From Spirodela intermedia (Eukaryota > Streptophyta > Magnoliopsida > Alismatales > Araceae): a stretch of DNA of 64,000 nucleotides. The first letter of the stretch is position 1. Each line of letters starts with the position of its first letter. Of this stretch, positions 1 to 10,472 are shown piece by piece. The notes under the pieces are model-generated. The model made no database searches. It saw only the letters and a program-made list of their open reading frames with translations, and had not been told where the DNA came from. A program made the translations under genes and the position numbers. The stretch lies in assembly GCA_902729315.2 (NCBI GenBank), contig LR746274.1, positions 682,001 to 746,000 on the forward strand, written 5' to 3'.

Positions 1-326
1 CTGAATTAGATCTACCAGTGGAAGTAAAAATAATCTCATAAATTTTATTGTTCTTCTATACAGATTTTATCCCCCCCCTGCAGGACCAGAATCACCATGC
101 TTTTGATTACTTATCTTGCGGCATTGGCAGTTCATTGATTTCGTAAATAAAATCAAATGTGGTCAGAATTATCCTTGAGGTAATAGCTGTGCGACAAGAA
201 AAAATTCAATGAATGACTGTTCAAACAGAAGCAACAAAAATTGTCGTCACATTTAGTTTTCCATGATAGCATTAAATTATTAGTGCAGCTGATATGATAA
301 GCTTTGAGGAAGTGACAAGTACGTAC

Positions 327-693
327 AAAGTGCGCACGCAAAAGCCATTCCTACCATGCCTCCGCCAACAATCGCAATGTCATACGGTTCAGCCTTCGAT
401 GTCCTTTCAAATTTCTCCCCCTGGTCCTAAAATGGCAAATCTGGTTAGCTCTACGGCTAAGGCATGGCATGAAAAATGAAATAATCGGTAATCCTATGTT
501 AATAATGAAACAAGAGTCAAACGCGAGAGGAGACACGGATTAAGAAAACCGAAGAAACCACGCCAAGAATATTACAGTCTTATCCTCTGCCTTGGGGCAG
601 GAACTGGACTCGCCTCCTTCCACGACGCTGCAGAAGGTCCTCCCATAGTTCCTTGACAGGCAGCCAGCAGCCACGGCATTTCTCCCGATCAAC
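327..693 (-). CDS. COQ6: COQ6-like ubiquinone biosynthesis monooxygenase, N-terminal exons (partial)
   Basis: Two exons are legible on the minus strand: about 693-576, then 426-327. They join in phase across a short intron (donor GTAATA, acceptor TTTTAG). The second exon reads DQGEKFERTSKAEPYDIAIV and then GGGMVGMAFACAL, which is the GxGxxG dinucleotide-binding start of the UbiH/COQ6 FAD-dependent hydroxylases. The first exon encodes an Arg/Ser/Ala-rich stretch (LIGRNAVAAG, LSRNYGRTFC) that would suit a mitochondrial presequence. COQ6 family enzymes hydroxylate the ring of the ubiquinone precursor on the matrix side of the mitochondrial inner membrane. I could not place the initiator ATG: an in-frame stop lies just upstream of 693, so another exon or a different 5' boundary is needed. 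The exon after 327 ends with one spare base and continues outside the window. The nearest neighbour, TMN, is divergent. The family call rests mainly on the FAD motif and its context. Confidence 0.68.
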
Positions 694-1833
694 CTGCTCG
701 CATCACACAGCGCATATCAGATGCTCACCGGGTATCGGAAAGCAGATTCGCATGGACACAAGGGGACACGCGAAGACGTGCTAGGAGATGTACCTTCGCA
801 CGGATATTAGGCCTCCCTGCATCCCCATCTGAGGCGGAAAAATATTGAAAACGATTCATAACTGGATTCTTCTATGAATTAATTTTTCAATTTAACGCGC
901 GTACCTCCTTTACCTCAAAATCTCCGAGCAAATGTCGGATTTATGCAAATATCTCCTCAGTGATCGACAAAACGAAGATGGAGAGGTGTGATCAAGGTAA
1001 CAGGGGAGGAAGAATCCACTTCGACGACGCGGATCAGTGACTCGGGGCGATGGCTCCCTTCGTGGAATCCCTGGTTGGGAGAAGCTCCACGAAAAGTTAT
1101 ACCCTTCGATTCGAACGCCCGCGGGTGGCACAACTGTTCTATCCTGGTTAGTTTCAGGGTTCTTCGTAACGATGCTGTAAACATAGGAGCTAAAATGCAA
1201 TCATGACAATTTTTATTTTCCTGCGGACCAGCAATTACTTAATATTAATTCAATGACCTTTGGTTACTTTCCGTTAACGGCGGTTAAACTCGCCTTTAAA
1301 TGCTAACATCAACGGACTGACCGTTTTCAGACCGTTCGATCTAAATCGAACGGTTTCCTCTTATTAAAGGAAGCGATCAAGATTATTAAGGAAATACATA
1401 TTTTTTGTATGTCCGTATAATTCAGATGCGCCTTTTTTTTTTCAAGCTTACAAGGATTTTAGTATAAATTCGCTCTCTCACGTGAGATGAGATCCAACAG
1501 AGGAGCGCATCCCGGGAGCCCGATTCTCGGGCCTGTATGACCGGGCTTGAGCTGGGCCTGGCTCGGCCCGGTCCGTTGAAAGTCCCAAGCATATTAATAT
1601 TTTAGCATAGTTTTTGGTAATTGTTTTAACAAAAATTACGTTTTTACTGTAATCGAATCAAACGAAGAGGAGGTGGGGAAATGGGATCTCTGTCTCTCTC
1701 TCTCTCTCTCCTTCGGACCCTCGCACATCTATTTCTTCCTCGAGCTCTGACTTAGGGTGCCGAAGCTGACGATACAACGGTAGGGGGGGGGGGAGCTTCG
1801 GTGTCGGTCTTCGTCTTCGCAGATCCGGTCGCG
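694..1833. other. Intergenic spacer between divergent COQ6 and TMN genes
   Basis: No gene was recognised. The stretch 1500-1580 is rich in GGGCC/GGCCC (site II-like) words, and 1689-1712 is a CT run just upstream of the TMN leader. Both are common near plant transcription starts, so the right half probably holds the TMN promoter and 5' UTR. Open frames at 910-1200 show no family resemblance. Confidence 0.5.
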
Positions 1834-4800
1834 ATGCTTCCCGCCGCTGGATCCCTCACTCACCTCATCTCCCTTCTCCTTCTCCTCGCGGTCGCTGTTA
1901 ACGCGTCTGAATATGATCACAAGGTAGGCGCTATACACCATGCCGAGTTCCCTCTGTATTCTCTTTACGTGCATAGTTTCGGAGTCCAGTTTTCGAGGTC
2001 AACAGAGTTTATCATCCGGGGGCTGCATTGCGAGTCGTAGATCCGTCGTACTTCCTTCCAGATCTGCGTACTCTTACCAGAATGGTGAAGGTTGGGTTTT
2101 GTAGTTACAAGACCACTGGGATGATCTTTAGGATGAGTTGGATCGGTCTCCGTGATCGGCTTAATTTCGATCAGGCGGGCTGCTCGTGTTATTTTACCCG
2201 CTGGAACTTTTGCCTCAAGAACTAGATTTGACAATCGGACGGGAGATACGTTGGTTTACTTTCGTTATTAGCTGACATGTCTAGGTTCTTCATATTTGCG
2301 TTGGGTTGAAGGGGGATATTCCTCCAGTAAAATTAAAAAGATTTATCGAGCCTGTAGTTGTCCGCGTTTAAAGGCGCGCATATTATCCTGCAATGAGTCC
2401 TATGGTATTGAAGGTTTTTCTTGCCGGGTCGCAGTAAATTGCTGCGATGTTGGCGCATAACCGTAAGTACATAAATCACTTTGTGCATTTTCACATTGGA
2501 AACCTGGAATGTTTCCTTTCTTGTTTGTTTTCAGTAGGGTTTGTCTCTATTCTCGAACTTTATTACCATAGTTTATTCGACATTTCACCACCACAAACAT
2601 AGTCGTAGGATTCGCATTATGATCTGGTGTTATCATTTACGTGGAGCTCTTTCCATCGACATATGTGGTTCCAATTAGGTTTGCAGCCTCCAGGCAGATC
2701 CCTATGTGTGGTTTTGATGTTTCCTTCGGGTGCCTTCTCTAGAATTATTGCTCTAGTTGCATATCAGCTGTGCCTATTGTATCTCCTATATGTATATTGA
2801 TTTTGCATATCACCTTTTCTGTCTGAGCTTATCTTCGTTCAGAAGTGTTTAGTCCATTTCTGTGTACAAATTAGTATTATCTTTTACGTTGAGATGCTAA
2901 GGATACTGACTGTATATAATTAATGTCAAAATTGGATTATGTTTCTTTTTTACTTATAATTTCATCCTGGCTGATTGGACAACAAGAATAATATCACATT
3001 AGTACTGATTAATGTAAATTAAAATCTTAATTTCATTTTATCTCCCGCTTGTATCTCTATTATGTTTTCTAAACAATTGGTGCTGTGACAATAAATTTTT
3101 TTCAATTTTTGACTTCATTTAGGACCCTGGGGAATTGTTTTCCCAAGTGCATTTGGATTTTGTTGTTTGCATAGAAGCAAAGGGGCCAGAAGAAAGATGC
3201 GTTGGTATGTGTTGGTATCTGGCTCAAGCCATTGAGCTGGAGTCCTTCCTAATAAAAGTCGGTCTTCCCTACACACATCCTAAAATGGATTGGGATTGGC
3301 TTGCTTTTTATTCACCAAGATAGACGATTGCCGAAAACTCACAATCGAGTGTCTTCGCCTGATCGCTTATCTGCCGCAATATGCTTTGGACTATCAGTTG
3401 ATTTTTTTTAGAATCCGTTCAAGTTACTAAATATTTGGAGTGTCTACTTCATAGCGCATCATGCTATCCTCTCTGGCTTATTTTCTTCCTCCATATGCTC
3501 TTTTTTCGTAAAGTGTCTAAGGAAATCCTCAGTAAAGCGCATTTTTGTGATAACTGATGTGTGGAGATGCTGCATAGTAAGAGCCGTCTTATCTACATCG
3601 TAAGATGCTACATAATAATGGTTCACTTTGTTATTTTCTTTTGGATTACCTTTAAGCGCACTGATGGAACGTTCTCTAGTGAGAGCCTATTATAGCATAT
3701 GGAGAAGTAATCGGTCAGATGAACTCAACAACTCTCATTTGCAGATTTCAATTATCAGTTCTGTGTCCTTGATAATCTGATTCCAGGCAAATCTGCTTGC
3801 ATGCAACTGTTATAGTGTTGAGAAAAGAAGTTCTGCCTTTGTTTCATAAAAACTTAGAATAAGACTACCAAATTACACGATCATTCATGATTTTGTATCC
3901 AAATTTAAATGACACTTTTTGGATTTGGTCTTGCGGAAAATCAAAGTGCAACTCTTCTACCAAGGAGGTTGCATCTAATCCAGAAATGACGTAAGGTGTG
4001 GAAAGGGATGTAAAGAATCTAATTCAGGAAGCCAGGGATAGTGTGGTACCAAGCGAGAAGCGTCTCTTCTTTCAGCTTATTCACTTATCTGAACTTAACA
4101 TTTGTTTTCTTATATATTCATAAGGATAGGTATTCACAGAATAGGTCATTTTGACTTTCGTGGTTGGTGACTTCGAGCTCAAGTGTTGACCACATTGAAA
4201 AAGCATAGTACTGCAGATGTGCTGCGTTTTTCTTACACTGCAGCTTTGCATGTTATCATCCAACAGAGTTGCTTAACGAAGGATTACATTTTAACCGGCC
4301 ACGGTTGAACGTACACGAGTTGATTGTTCTGCCTGTGGTGCAGTATACCTTTTTGGCTCTTGAACAAATGATTGGCCGTGAGTGATGTTCTGTTTAGTTT
4401 GTCTTGTGGTTTTTTGGGACAACTTGTTGCTCTATTGCTGATTTAATTTCATTATGTTTTCAGCTAGAGAGACTGGAAATTCTTGACATATATGTTGTCT
4501 GGTGTGTGCTATGTGGCTATCTTTGTATATGGCTTATCGTATTTTTTGAGAACCATTATCGTCTTTATATCTCCTGGTTGAGATAAAGAAATTATTCTTT
4601 CATCCTTATCTTCTCTGTTGTTTTCTTTCATGGTATGGATGGACAGCGCATAAATTTCAAGTTACGTAACCATTTTATCTATCTTATTGCAGTATCAAAC
4701 ACGTGAACCAGTTACTCTGTGGGTAAACAAGGTTGGGCCTTACGACAACCCTCAAGAGACGTATAACTATTACAGCCTTCCGTTCTGCCGGCCAGGTGAT

Positions 4801-6410
4801 AACCCTGTCCACAAGTGGAGCGGACTTGGGGAGGTTCTAGGCGGAAATGAACTCATCGACAGCGAGCTTAAAATTTTTTTTAAAGGTTTGTCCAGCGTCT
4901 TGCTATAGTCTTAATTTATCCTGGCATGATAGCTATCTGAGAGGCACCATACACCAAAAATGTGTTCTGGAAATCGTTTTTTTTATGAACATTGATCTTA
5001 AAAAATCTATGCTGACAGACGATGTTGACAAGATCACAATTTGTGCACTTAAACTTGATGAGGAGAAGGTGCAGCAGTTTACATACGCAATTGATGATTC
5101 ATATTGGCTTGAATTTTTCATGGGTATGTTGTGAATAAGTTGAAATTTAAGTTATTTACCCTCTTGTAATGGCGACATGGATTGTTGTTGTTGCATCATC
5201 TTTTACCTCCACTGACGTTGCCATTTTGTTTGCAATGTGTTATGTTACTGGAGCAGATGACTTGCCCTTGCGGGGTATGATTTCTTAACCCCTTTGTGTC
5301 CATTTCATGACTTTCTCTTTCGATTCTCCGTCCTTGGGTTGTCATTCAAACTAACACGTATAATGATGATTAGGTTTTATTGGGGAAGTGCAATCCGGTA
5401 AGAATGATCAAAGGAAGCATTATCTTTTCACCCATAAACAAATTCTTGTGGAATATAATGGCGATCAGGTTTGTGGCTCTGAAGCTCATATAAGCAATTG
5501 CATTTTGGATCAAACCTCGTACCTGTTGATAAACACTTGAGAACCTCTTTGCCTTTCAGATTATTCACGTTAATCTCACTCAAGATGAGCCTAAACCTCT
5601 GGAAGTCGGGAGAACCTTAGAGATGACATATTCCGTCAAGTGGGTAGAAATAGATACACCTTTTGCTCGGCGCTTTGACATTTACCTGGACCACCCCTTT
5701 TTCGAGCATCAGGTAAATTCTTTATTCCCCCATTAATTTATTTTATTTATTATTATTATTTATTTATTTATTTGCTCTCACTCAAGTTTCCCTCAGGATG
5801 TTAGTTACATCAATTGCTCCTGACGATATGATTTTTTTTTCGTATGGGCAGATCCACTGGTTCTCCATTTTCAACTCTTTTATGATGGTCATTTTCCTCA
5901 CTGGCCTGGTATCCATGATCTTGATGCGAACGCTTAGAAAGGACTATGCTAAGTACGCCCGTGAAGAGGACGACCTTGAGGCTCTGGTGATTATCTAAGG
6001 CCACTGTGTGAACGTGCTACTAATCTATAGGCTATTAATCCTGTTTTTCCGTATGGCTGTTTCTCTCAGGAAAGGGATGTGAACGAAGAGTCAGGGTGGA
6101 AGCTTGTCCATGGGGACGTCTTCCGGCCTCCGCAGAGTTTGGCTCTTCTTTCCGCTCTTGTCGGTACGGGTGCTCAGCTGGCCATGCTCGTCCTCCTCGT
6201 CATCTTGTTGGCAATCATTGGAACCTTATACGTCGGGTATGTGAATCGCCGCCATGAACACCCTCCCACAGAATAATAATAATAATAAATAAATAAATAA
6301 TTCAAATCTTTGGTCTATTATCCAGATATGTTTGATGATGTTGCCAATCAAACTGGTTTAATTATATATCAGACATTTTATCAGATTTTTCTGTTTGGGT
6401 TTTCTCACTC

Positions 6411-6445
<35 letters not shown>

Positions 6446-7381
6446 CTTCTGTATGCGTTTATGATCCAGCCGAGGAGCGATCGTCACGACCTTCATCGTG
6501 TGCTACGCTCTTACTTCCTTCATCTCCGGCTACGTCAGCGGCGGCCTCTACTCCCGCAGTAGCGGTACGGGCCGATTCGAGCTTGCTGTGTGACCCAGTA
6601 AGAGAAATCTGTGAACTCACTGTGTGTGTGTGTGTGTGGGTGGGTGGGTGTTTCAGGCAAGAACTGGATAAGGTCGATGATCCTGACGGCGTCGCTGTTC
6701 CCGTTCACCTGCTTCGGCGTGGGGTTCGTCCTGAACACGATCGCCATCTTCTACCGGACGCTGGCGGCCATCCCCCTGGGGACGATGGTGGTGGTGCTGG
6801 TCATCTGGGCCTTCATCTCCTTCCCGCTGGCGCTGCTCGGCACCGTCGTGGGCCGCAACTGGAACGGCGCACCGAACAATCCCTGCCGCGTGAAGACCAT
6901 CCCCCGCCCCATCCCGGACAAGAAGTGGTACCTCACCCCACCCGTCATCTCCCTCATGGGCGGCCTCCTCCCCTTCGGCAGCATCTTCATCGAGATGTAC
7001 TTCGTCTTCACCTCCTTCTGGCACTACAAGGTAAGCCCGATCGGTTGCTTCAAACCCTAGAAGACGAGGGGAGAGCCGCCTGATCTGACTGGAGGTGATC
7101 TTTCAGGTGTACTATGTGTTCGGGTTTATGCTGCTGGTCTTCCTCATCTTGGTGATCGTCACTGTTTGCGTGACCATCGTGGGCACGTATTTCTTGCTGA
7201 ACGCGGAGAACTACCACTGGCAGTGGACGTCCTTCTTCTCCGCCGCCTCCACCGCCGTCTACGTCTTCCTCTACTCCGTTTACTACTTCTACGTCAAGAC
7301 CAAGATGACCGGCTTCTTCCAGACCAGCTTCTACTTTGGGTACACCCTCATGTTCTGCCTCGGCCTCGGCATCCTCTGCGG

Positions 7382-7476
<95 letters not shown>

Positions 7477-7743
7477 ACTCTCTGAGCCTGGGGGAGGAGG
7501 GAATCAACGTCATTCATGAGCTTCTCTTTCTCTCTCTCTCTCTAACTCTCTGAGCTTGGGGGAGAGGAGGGGATCAACAGCATTCATGAGCTTCTCTCTC
7601 CTCTCTCTCTCTCTATCTGTGCCCTCTATGTAACTATTTATCCGCGTTGATGATGGTATTGATTATATGGCGCAGGTGCCGTGGGTTATCTGGGGTCAAC
7701 CCTGTTCGTGAGGAGGATCTACAGGAACATCAAGTGCGACTAG
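1834..7743 (+). CDS. TMN1: Transmembrane nine (TMN/EMP70) family protein, TMN1-like, 12 exons
   Basis: Exons: 1834-1923, 4693-4885, 5019-5123, 5257-5274 (only 18 nt), 5374-5468, 5560-5712, 5852-5986, 6070-6236, 6470-6564, 6657-7030, 7107-7380, 7676-7743. All join in frame and give 588 aa, the usual length of Arabidopsis TMN1. Residues 1-24 form a signal peptide ([17 protein letters not shown]). Residues 25-218 are the lumenal domain ([26 protein letters not shown]). Nine hydrophobic segments follow, beginning with [20 protein letters not shown]. The protein ends in NIKCD, carrying the KXD Golgi-retention signal known for this family. EMP70 proteins are Golgi/endosomal membrane proteins linked to sorting of other membrane proteins. 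The first intron is long (2.8 kb). Intron 11 holds a (CT)n tract and a small tandem duplication. Identity is very secure; the TMN1 subclass is inferred from close agreement throughout. Confidence 0.95.
7382..7475. repeat. (CT)47 microsatellite in TMN intron 11
   Basis: Uninterrupted CT dinucleotide tract starting two bases after the intron 11 donor. It is followed by two copies of a 68-bp unit and then by more CT sequence. Confidence 0.95.
7476..7606. repeat. 68-bp direct tandem duplication in TMN intron 11
   Basis: Two near-identical copies begin with AACTCTCTGAGC at 7476 and 7544. Both contain GGGGGAG, ATCAAC and CATTCATGAGCTTCTCT. The second copy differs by a few substitutions and a 2-base insertion. 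Each is flanked by CT runs, suggesting unequal exchange or slippage anchored in the microsatellite. Confidence 0.9.
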
Positions 7744-7875
7744 AATAGGAAAGACCTGGTGGCTGAGATTGGTCGCCCGCAGGAGACGAGATTATCCGAT
7801 GAGATGGTTGGAGAGACTTGCTGGGTCCGTGCGTTCTCCTCTTTTCTTAACTTTTTTGGCCCTGTTTTCTCTGTT

Positions 7876-7921
<46 letters not shown>

Positions 7922-8755
7922 GGCTATTGTTGGAATCGTTCTCACTTCTTCTCTCTAGAACATAAATGTTGGTGAATCGTCTGCGTTAGCTAGCTGTGGG
8001 GTGTTACTGTAGCTGTAACATTGAAGGCCTGGTCCCCCCCCTCCCCCTTCCTTCCTCCCTCCCTTCGGACAATGGAAAAGGTGGTATTCGAGCTCTCTCT
8101 CTCTCTCTCTCTCTCTCTAGATCGATCGATCGATCGCTCTTTCTACTTATGGAACATATATTTTCGTATATTTACTAGTGAGGACTGACATGACATAAGC
8201 CACGTGTCAACCACTTTTCTCACGTGACTTTTATTATAAGACAATTCCGTGGGGACGACTTTAATTATTTTTAATTTAGTCGGCATTCAAACTTTATTCT
8301 TTTCTAGTAAGGAGGCGTTGTGATAGCAGAGACAGGTGGCATCTTTTCATTGGCCGTCTTATCTCGCAATCGAGGCTTTCCTGGATTCCCTACCCTGCCG
8401 CCCACTGGCTCCTCGTCGGCTCCCCCGGGCTAGGGTTTCTGACGCCTATTTTCCTGCAATTAATCCGATCGAGCTCTTCGGCAACTCCGCCGGATTCAGG
8501 CGGAATCGAAGCGGGAGGAGACCCCCGAAATCTGGGAGCAGGAGGAACTCACGGAAGATGCGGGCACAGTCTCTGCACTTGATATCCGACGAAAATGGAA
8601 TCACATTCGAAGCAGGAAGAGGTACAGGATGGGGAGGGGATATCAAAACGAGAGAGGGGGGCGGGGAGGGCGATGGATGATTAGGCAACAGTAATCTGTG
8701 GGGGAGCAAACGACGAGGATCGTTCGTTCGTTCGTTCAACCGGGAGAAGGGTCGA
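7744..8755. other. Convergent spacer between TMN and ferredoxin
   Basis: Holds both 3' UTRs, CT runs at 7880-7917 and 8094-8118, and a short GATC repeat near 8120. The block 8330-8650 is GC-richer. It contains CTAGGGTTT and an ATG at about 8559 that opens a short frame (MRAQSLHLISDENG) ending at a possible donor AGAG|GTACAG. This could be a leftover first exon, but no continuation was found, so no gene is called. Confidence 0.4.
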
Positions 8756-9202
8756 TCAGGAGGTGGTGAGCTCCTCCTCCTTGTGGGTTTCAATGACGAC
8801 GTCGGAGGACGGGTAGGCGACGCAGGTGAGCACCCATCCCTCGTCGATCTGGTCGTCGTCGAGGAAGCTGCCGTCGGACTGGTCGACTTCCCCGCCCTTC
8901 ACCTTCCCGGCGCAGGACGAGCAGGAACCCGCGCGGCACGCGTAGGGCAGATCGATCCCCACCTCCTCCGCCTGGTCCAGGATGTACACGTCGTCGGAGC
9001 AGTCGAACTCCTGCGTGCCGTCGGGGGTGACGAGCTTCACCTTGTAGGTGGCCATGGCCGTCACGCGGCCCCTGCCGGCCTTGAGCCCGAAGAGCGCCTG
9101 TCCCACGTTGCCGGTGGCGCGAAGGCTCCCCACAGAGGGCCTCCCCCTGACGAAGGAGGCGTTGCTCACCATCGTGCTGGCCAGCGCCGCCGAGGCCGCC
9201 AT
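8756..9202 (-). CDS. PETF: Chloroplast [2Fe-2S] ferredoxin precursor
   Basis: Intronless 148-aa precursor. Residues 1-50 are an Ala/Ser/Arg-rich plastid transit peptide ([10 protein letters not shown] start, GRGRVTAM end). The mature protein starts near [12 protein letters not shown] at residue 51 and is 98 aa, the normal plant-type length. The four cluster ligands are Cys89, Cys94, Cys97 and Cys127, in the classic CX4CX2C...C arrangement ([13 protein letters not shown] and LTC). Acidic C-terminal residues (HKEEELTTS) match the surface that binds ferredoxin-NADP reductase. It carries electrons from photosystem I to FNR and other stromal enzymes. The upstream methionines of the same frame were not used because they precede the transit peptide and cross promoter motifs. 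Leaf-type versus root-type ferredoxin cannot be settled from one sequence; the acidic tail and G-box promoter favour a photosynthetic isoform. Confidence 0.96.
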   Translation of the reverse strand: MAASAALASTMVSNASFVRGRPSVGSLRATGNVGQALFGLKAGRGRVTAMATYKVKLVTPDGTQEFDCSDDVYILDQAEEVGIDLPYACRAGSCSSCAGKVKGGEVDQSDGSFLDDDQIDEGWVLTCVAYPSSDVVIETHKEEELTTS

Positions 9203-9366
9203 CGCCGCCGGGAAGCTTGTCGGGGGAAGAAAGACAAGGAGAAGAACGGGCAAGAAGGAAGCAAGAGTGGAGAATTGTAGCTTCGCTCGCAGTGAGGTTT
9301 GAGGGAATCCCGTGAGAAATAATGGTGAGTAGATAGGACGGGGGGAGGCCTGTGGACGTGATCCTG

Positions 9367-9374
9367 ACACGTGT
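9367..9374. promoter_or_regulatory. Palindromic G-box/ABRE in the ferredoxin promoter
   Basis: The perfect palindrome GACACGTGTC, with core CACGTG at 9368-9373, sits about 165 bp upstream of the ferredoxin ATG. CACGTG is the core bound by bZIP (HY5, ABF) and bHLH (PIF) factors, in keeping with light or ABA control of a photosynthetic gene. The function is inferred. Confidence 0.6.
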
Positions 9375-9488
9375 CGGCTCCCAGAGTCTCGACCTATCTC
9401 TTCTCCTGTCCTTTCCCCTCCCTTGGGCCGTGGTTTCCACGATCCTCCGCCGTCTGCAGAGACGACGAATCCCGTCCGCAGACGCTTG

Positions 9489-9806
9489 ATGGGCCGGCCC
9501 AATAAATTTGAACACAAAGGTAGAAACGACTGGGCCCACTTTCCGGGAAGCACCGCGAACGAGTGGCCCTAGATGGATGGACCGCAAACTACGACCTCAG
9601 AAGCTTGCCGGACCCAGTTTTCTAGTTTTGGGCCCACTTTGTAGAAACTTCGACTAATGAGTGAGGGGCTCTAGATGGGCCTTGACCGGAGAAACTGGAC
9701 GGTCATTTATGGGCCTACTTTCTAGACTACACATTGAAGCTCCAGGTGGACCTCCTTGTGGGCCCACTAAGAGCGGGGATCTCTTTTGTACACTTTCGGG
9801 CCCAAG
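9489..9806. promoter_or_regulatory. Array of GGCCCA/TGGGCC (site II-like) motifs upstream of ferredoxin
   Basis: At least seven GGGCC words occur in about 320 bp (near 9491, 9533, 9631, 9677, 9710, 9760 and 9799), several within a longer shared phrase GGGCCCACTTT or GGGCCTACTTT. These are TCP-type site II elements common in plant housekeeping promoters. The repeated context suggests a degenerate tandem repeat spreading the motif. Confidence 0.55.
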
Positions 9807-10148
9807 CTTGAAAGCAGGTCCATTAACTCATGAAGCTGACGATTTTATCGATTCAGCCCAAACAATAAAAAATTCCTCAAGAAACCGCGGGGAGGAAGCG
9901 GTTTGAGATTGAGGGTATCTTTGTCTTTTCTCTCAACGTAGGTTGGGTGTTAACTGGAGAAATCTTCCCAGTAAAGACCATCGGGAGGCAACATGGACTG
10001 AAAAGGAGAGACAACCGGCCCAAAGTAGTATAAATAAATACGATTCATTGATTTTAACAGTTTTTCCGGACATTAAAAGTAGAAAAAAAAGGAACCCGCC
10101 ACCGGTAATCATCAGAAGCCAATCGTCATATTTTTTCAGATGTGAAGA

Positions 10149-10186
<38 letters not shown>

Positions 10187-10472
10187 GCTCTCCACCCATG
10201 AAGCCGCCGTCCATTGTCAAGGGGGGCGATTGTGTGCGGCGGAGCAGGCGCAGGTCAGTAGCAGCGGCGTCAATTGACCCAGATTGCCTGTGAGACCAAT
10301 GCTTCCACCCAGCATGGCCCCCTGCAGCCAGAGTTACCGTGATGACTCCACAGAGGATCCCATCTTATCAACAACGTGATGACTAAATGATCAGAATTCT
10401 AGCAGATTTATCCTTTCAATCACAGAAATTGCACAGAGATTGGAATTCCAGGTACTCACAGTGACAAGAGCT

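Noticed and set aside
1-326. Next COQ6 exon
   Set aside because: Neither frame nor splice sites reproduce the expected continuation after the FAD motif; the next exon must lie outside the window.
910-1206. Open frames on both strands between COQ6 and TMN
   Set aside because: GC-rich promoter-like sequence; none of the frames shows a domain or splice continuation.
6583-7083. 166-codon frame over TMN exon 10
   Set aside because: Out-of-frame shadow; the real frame matches TMN residue by residue.
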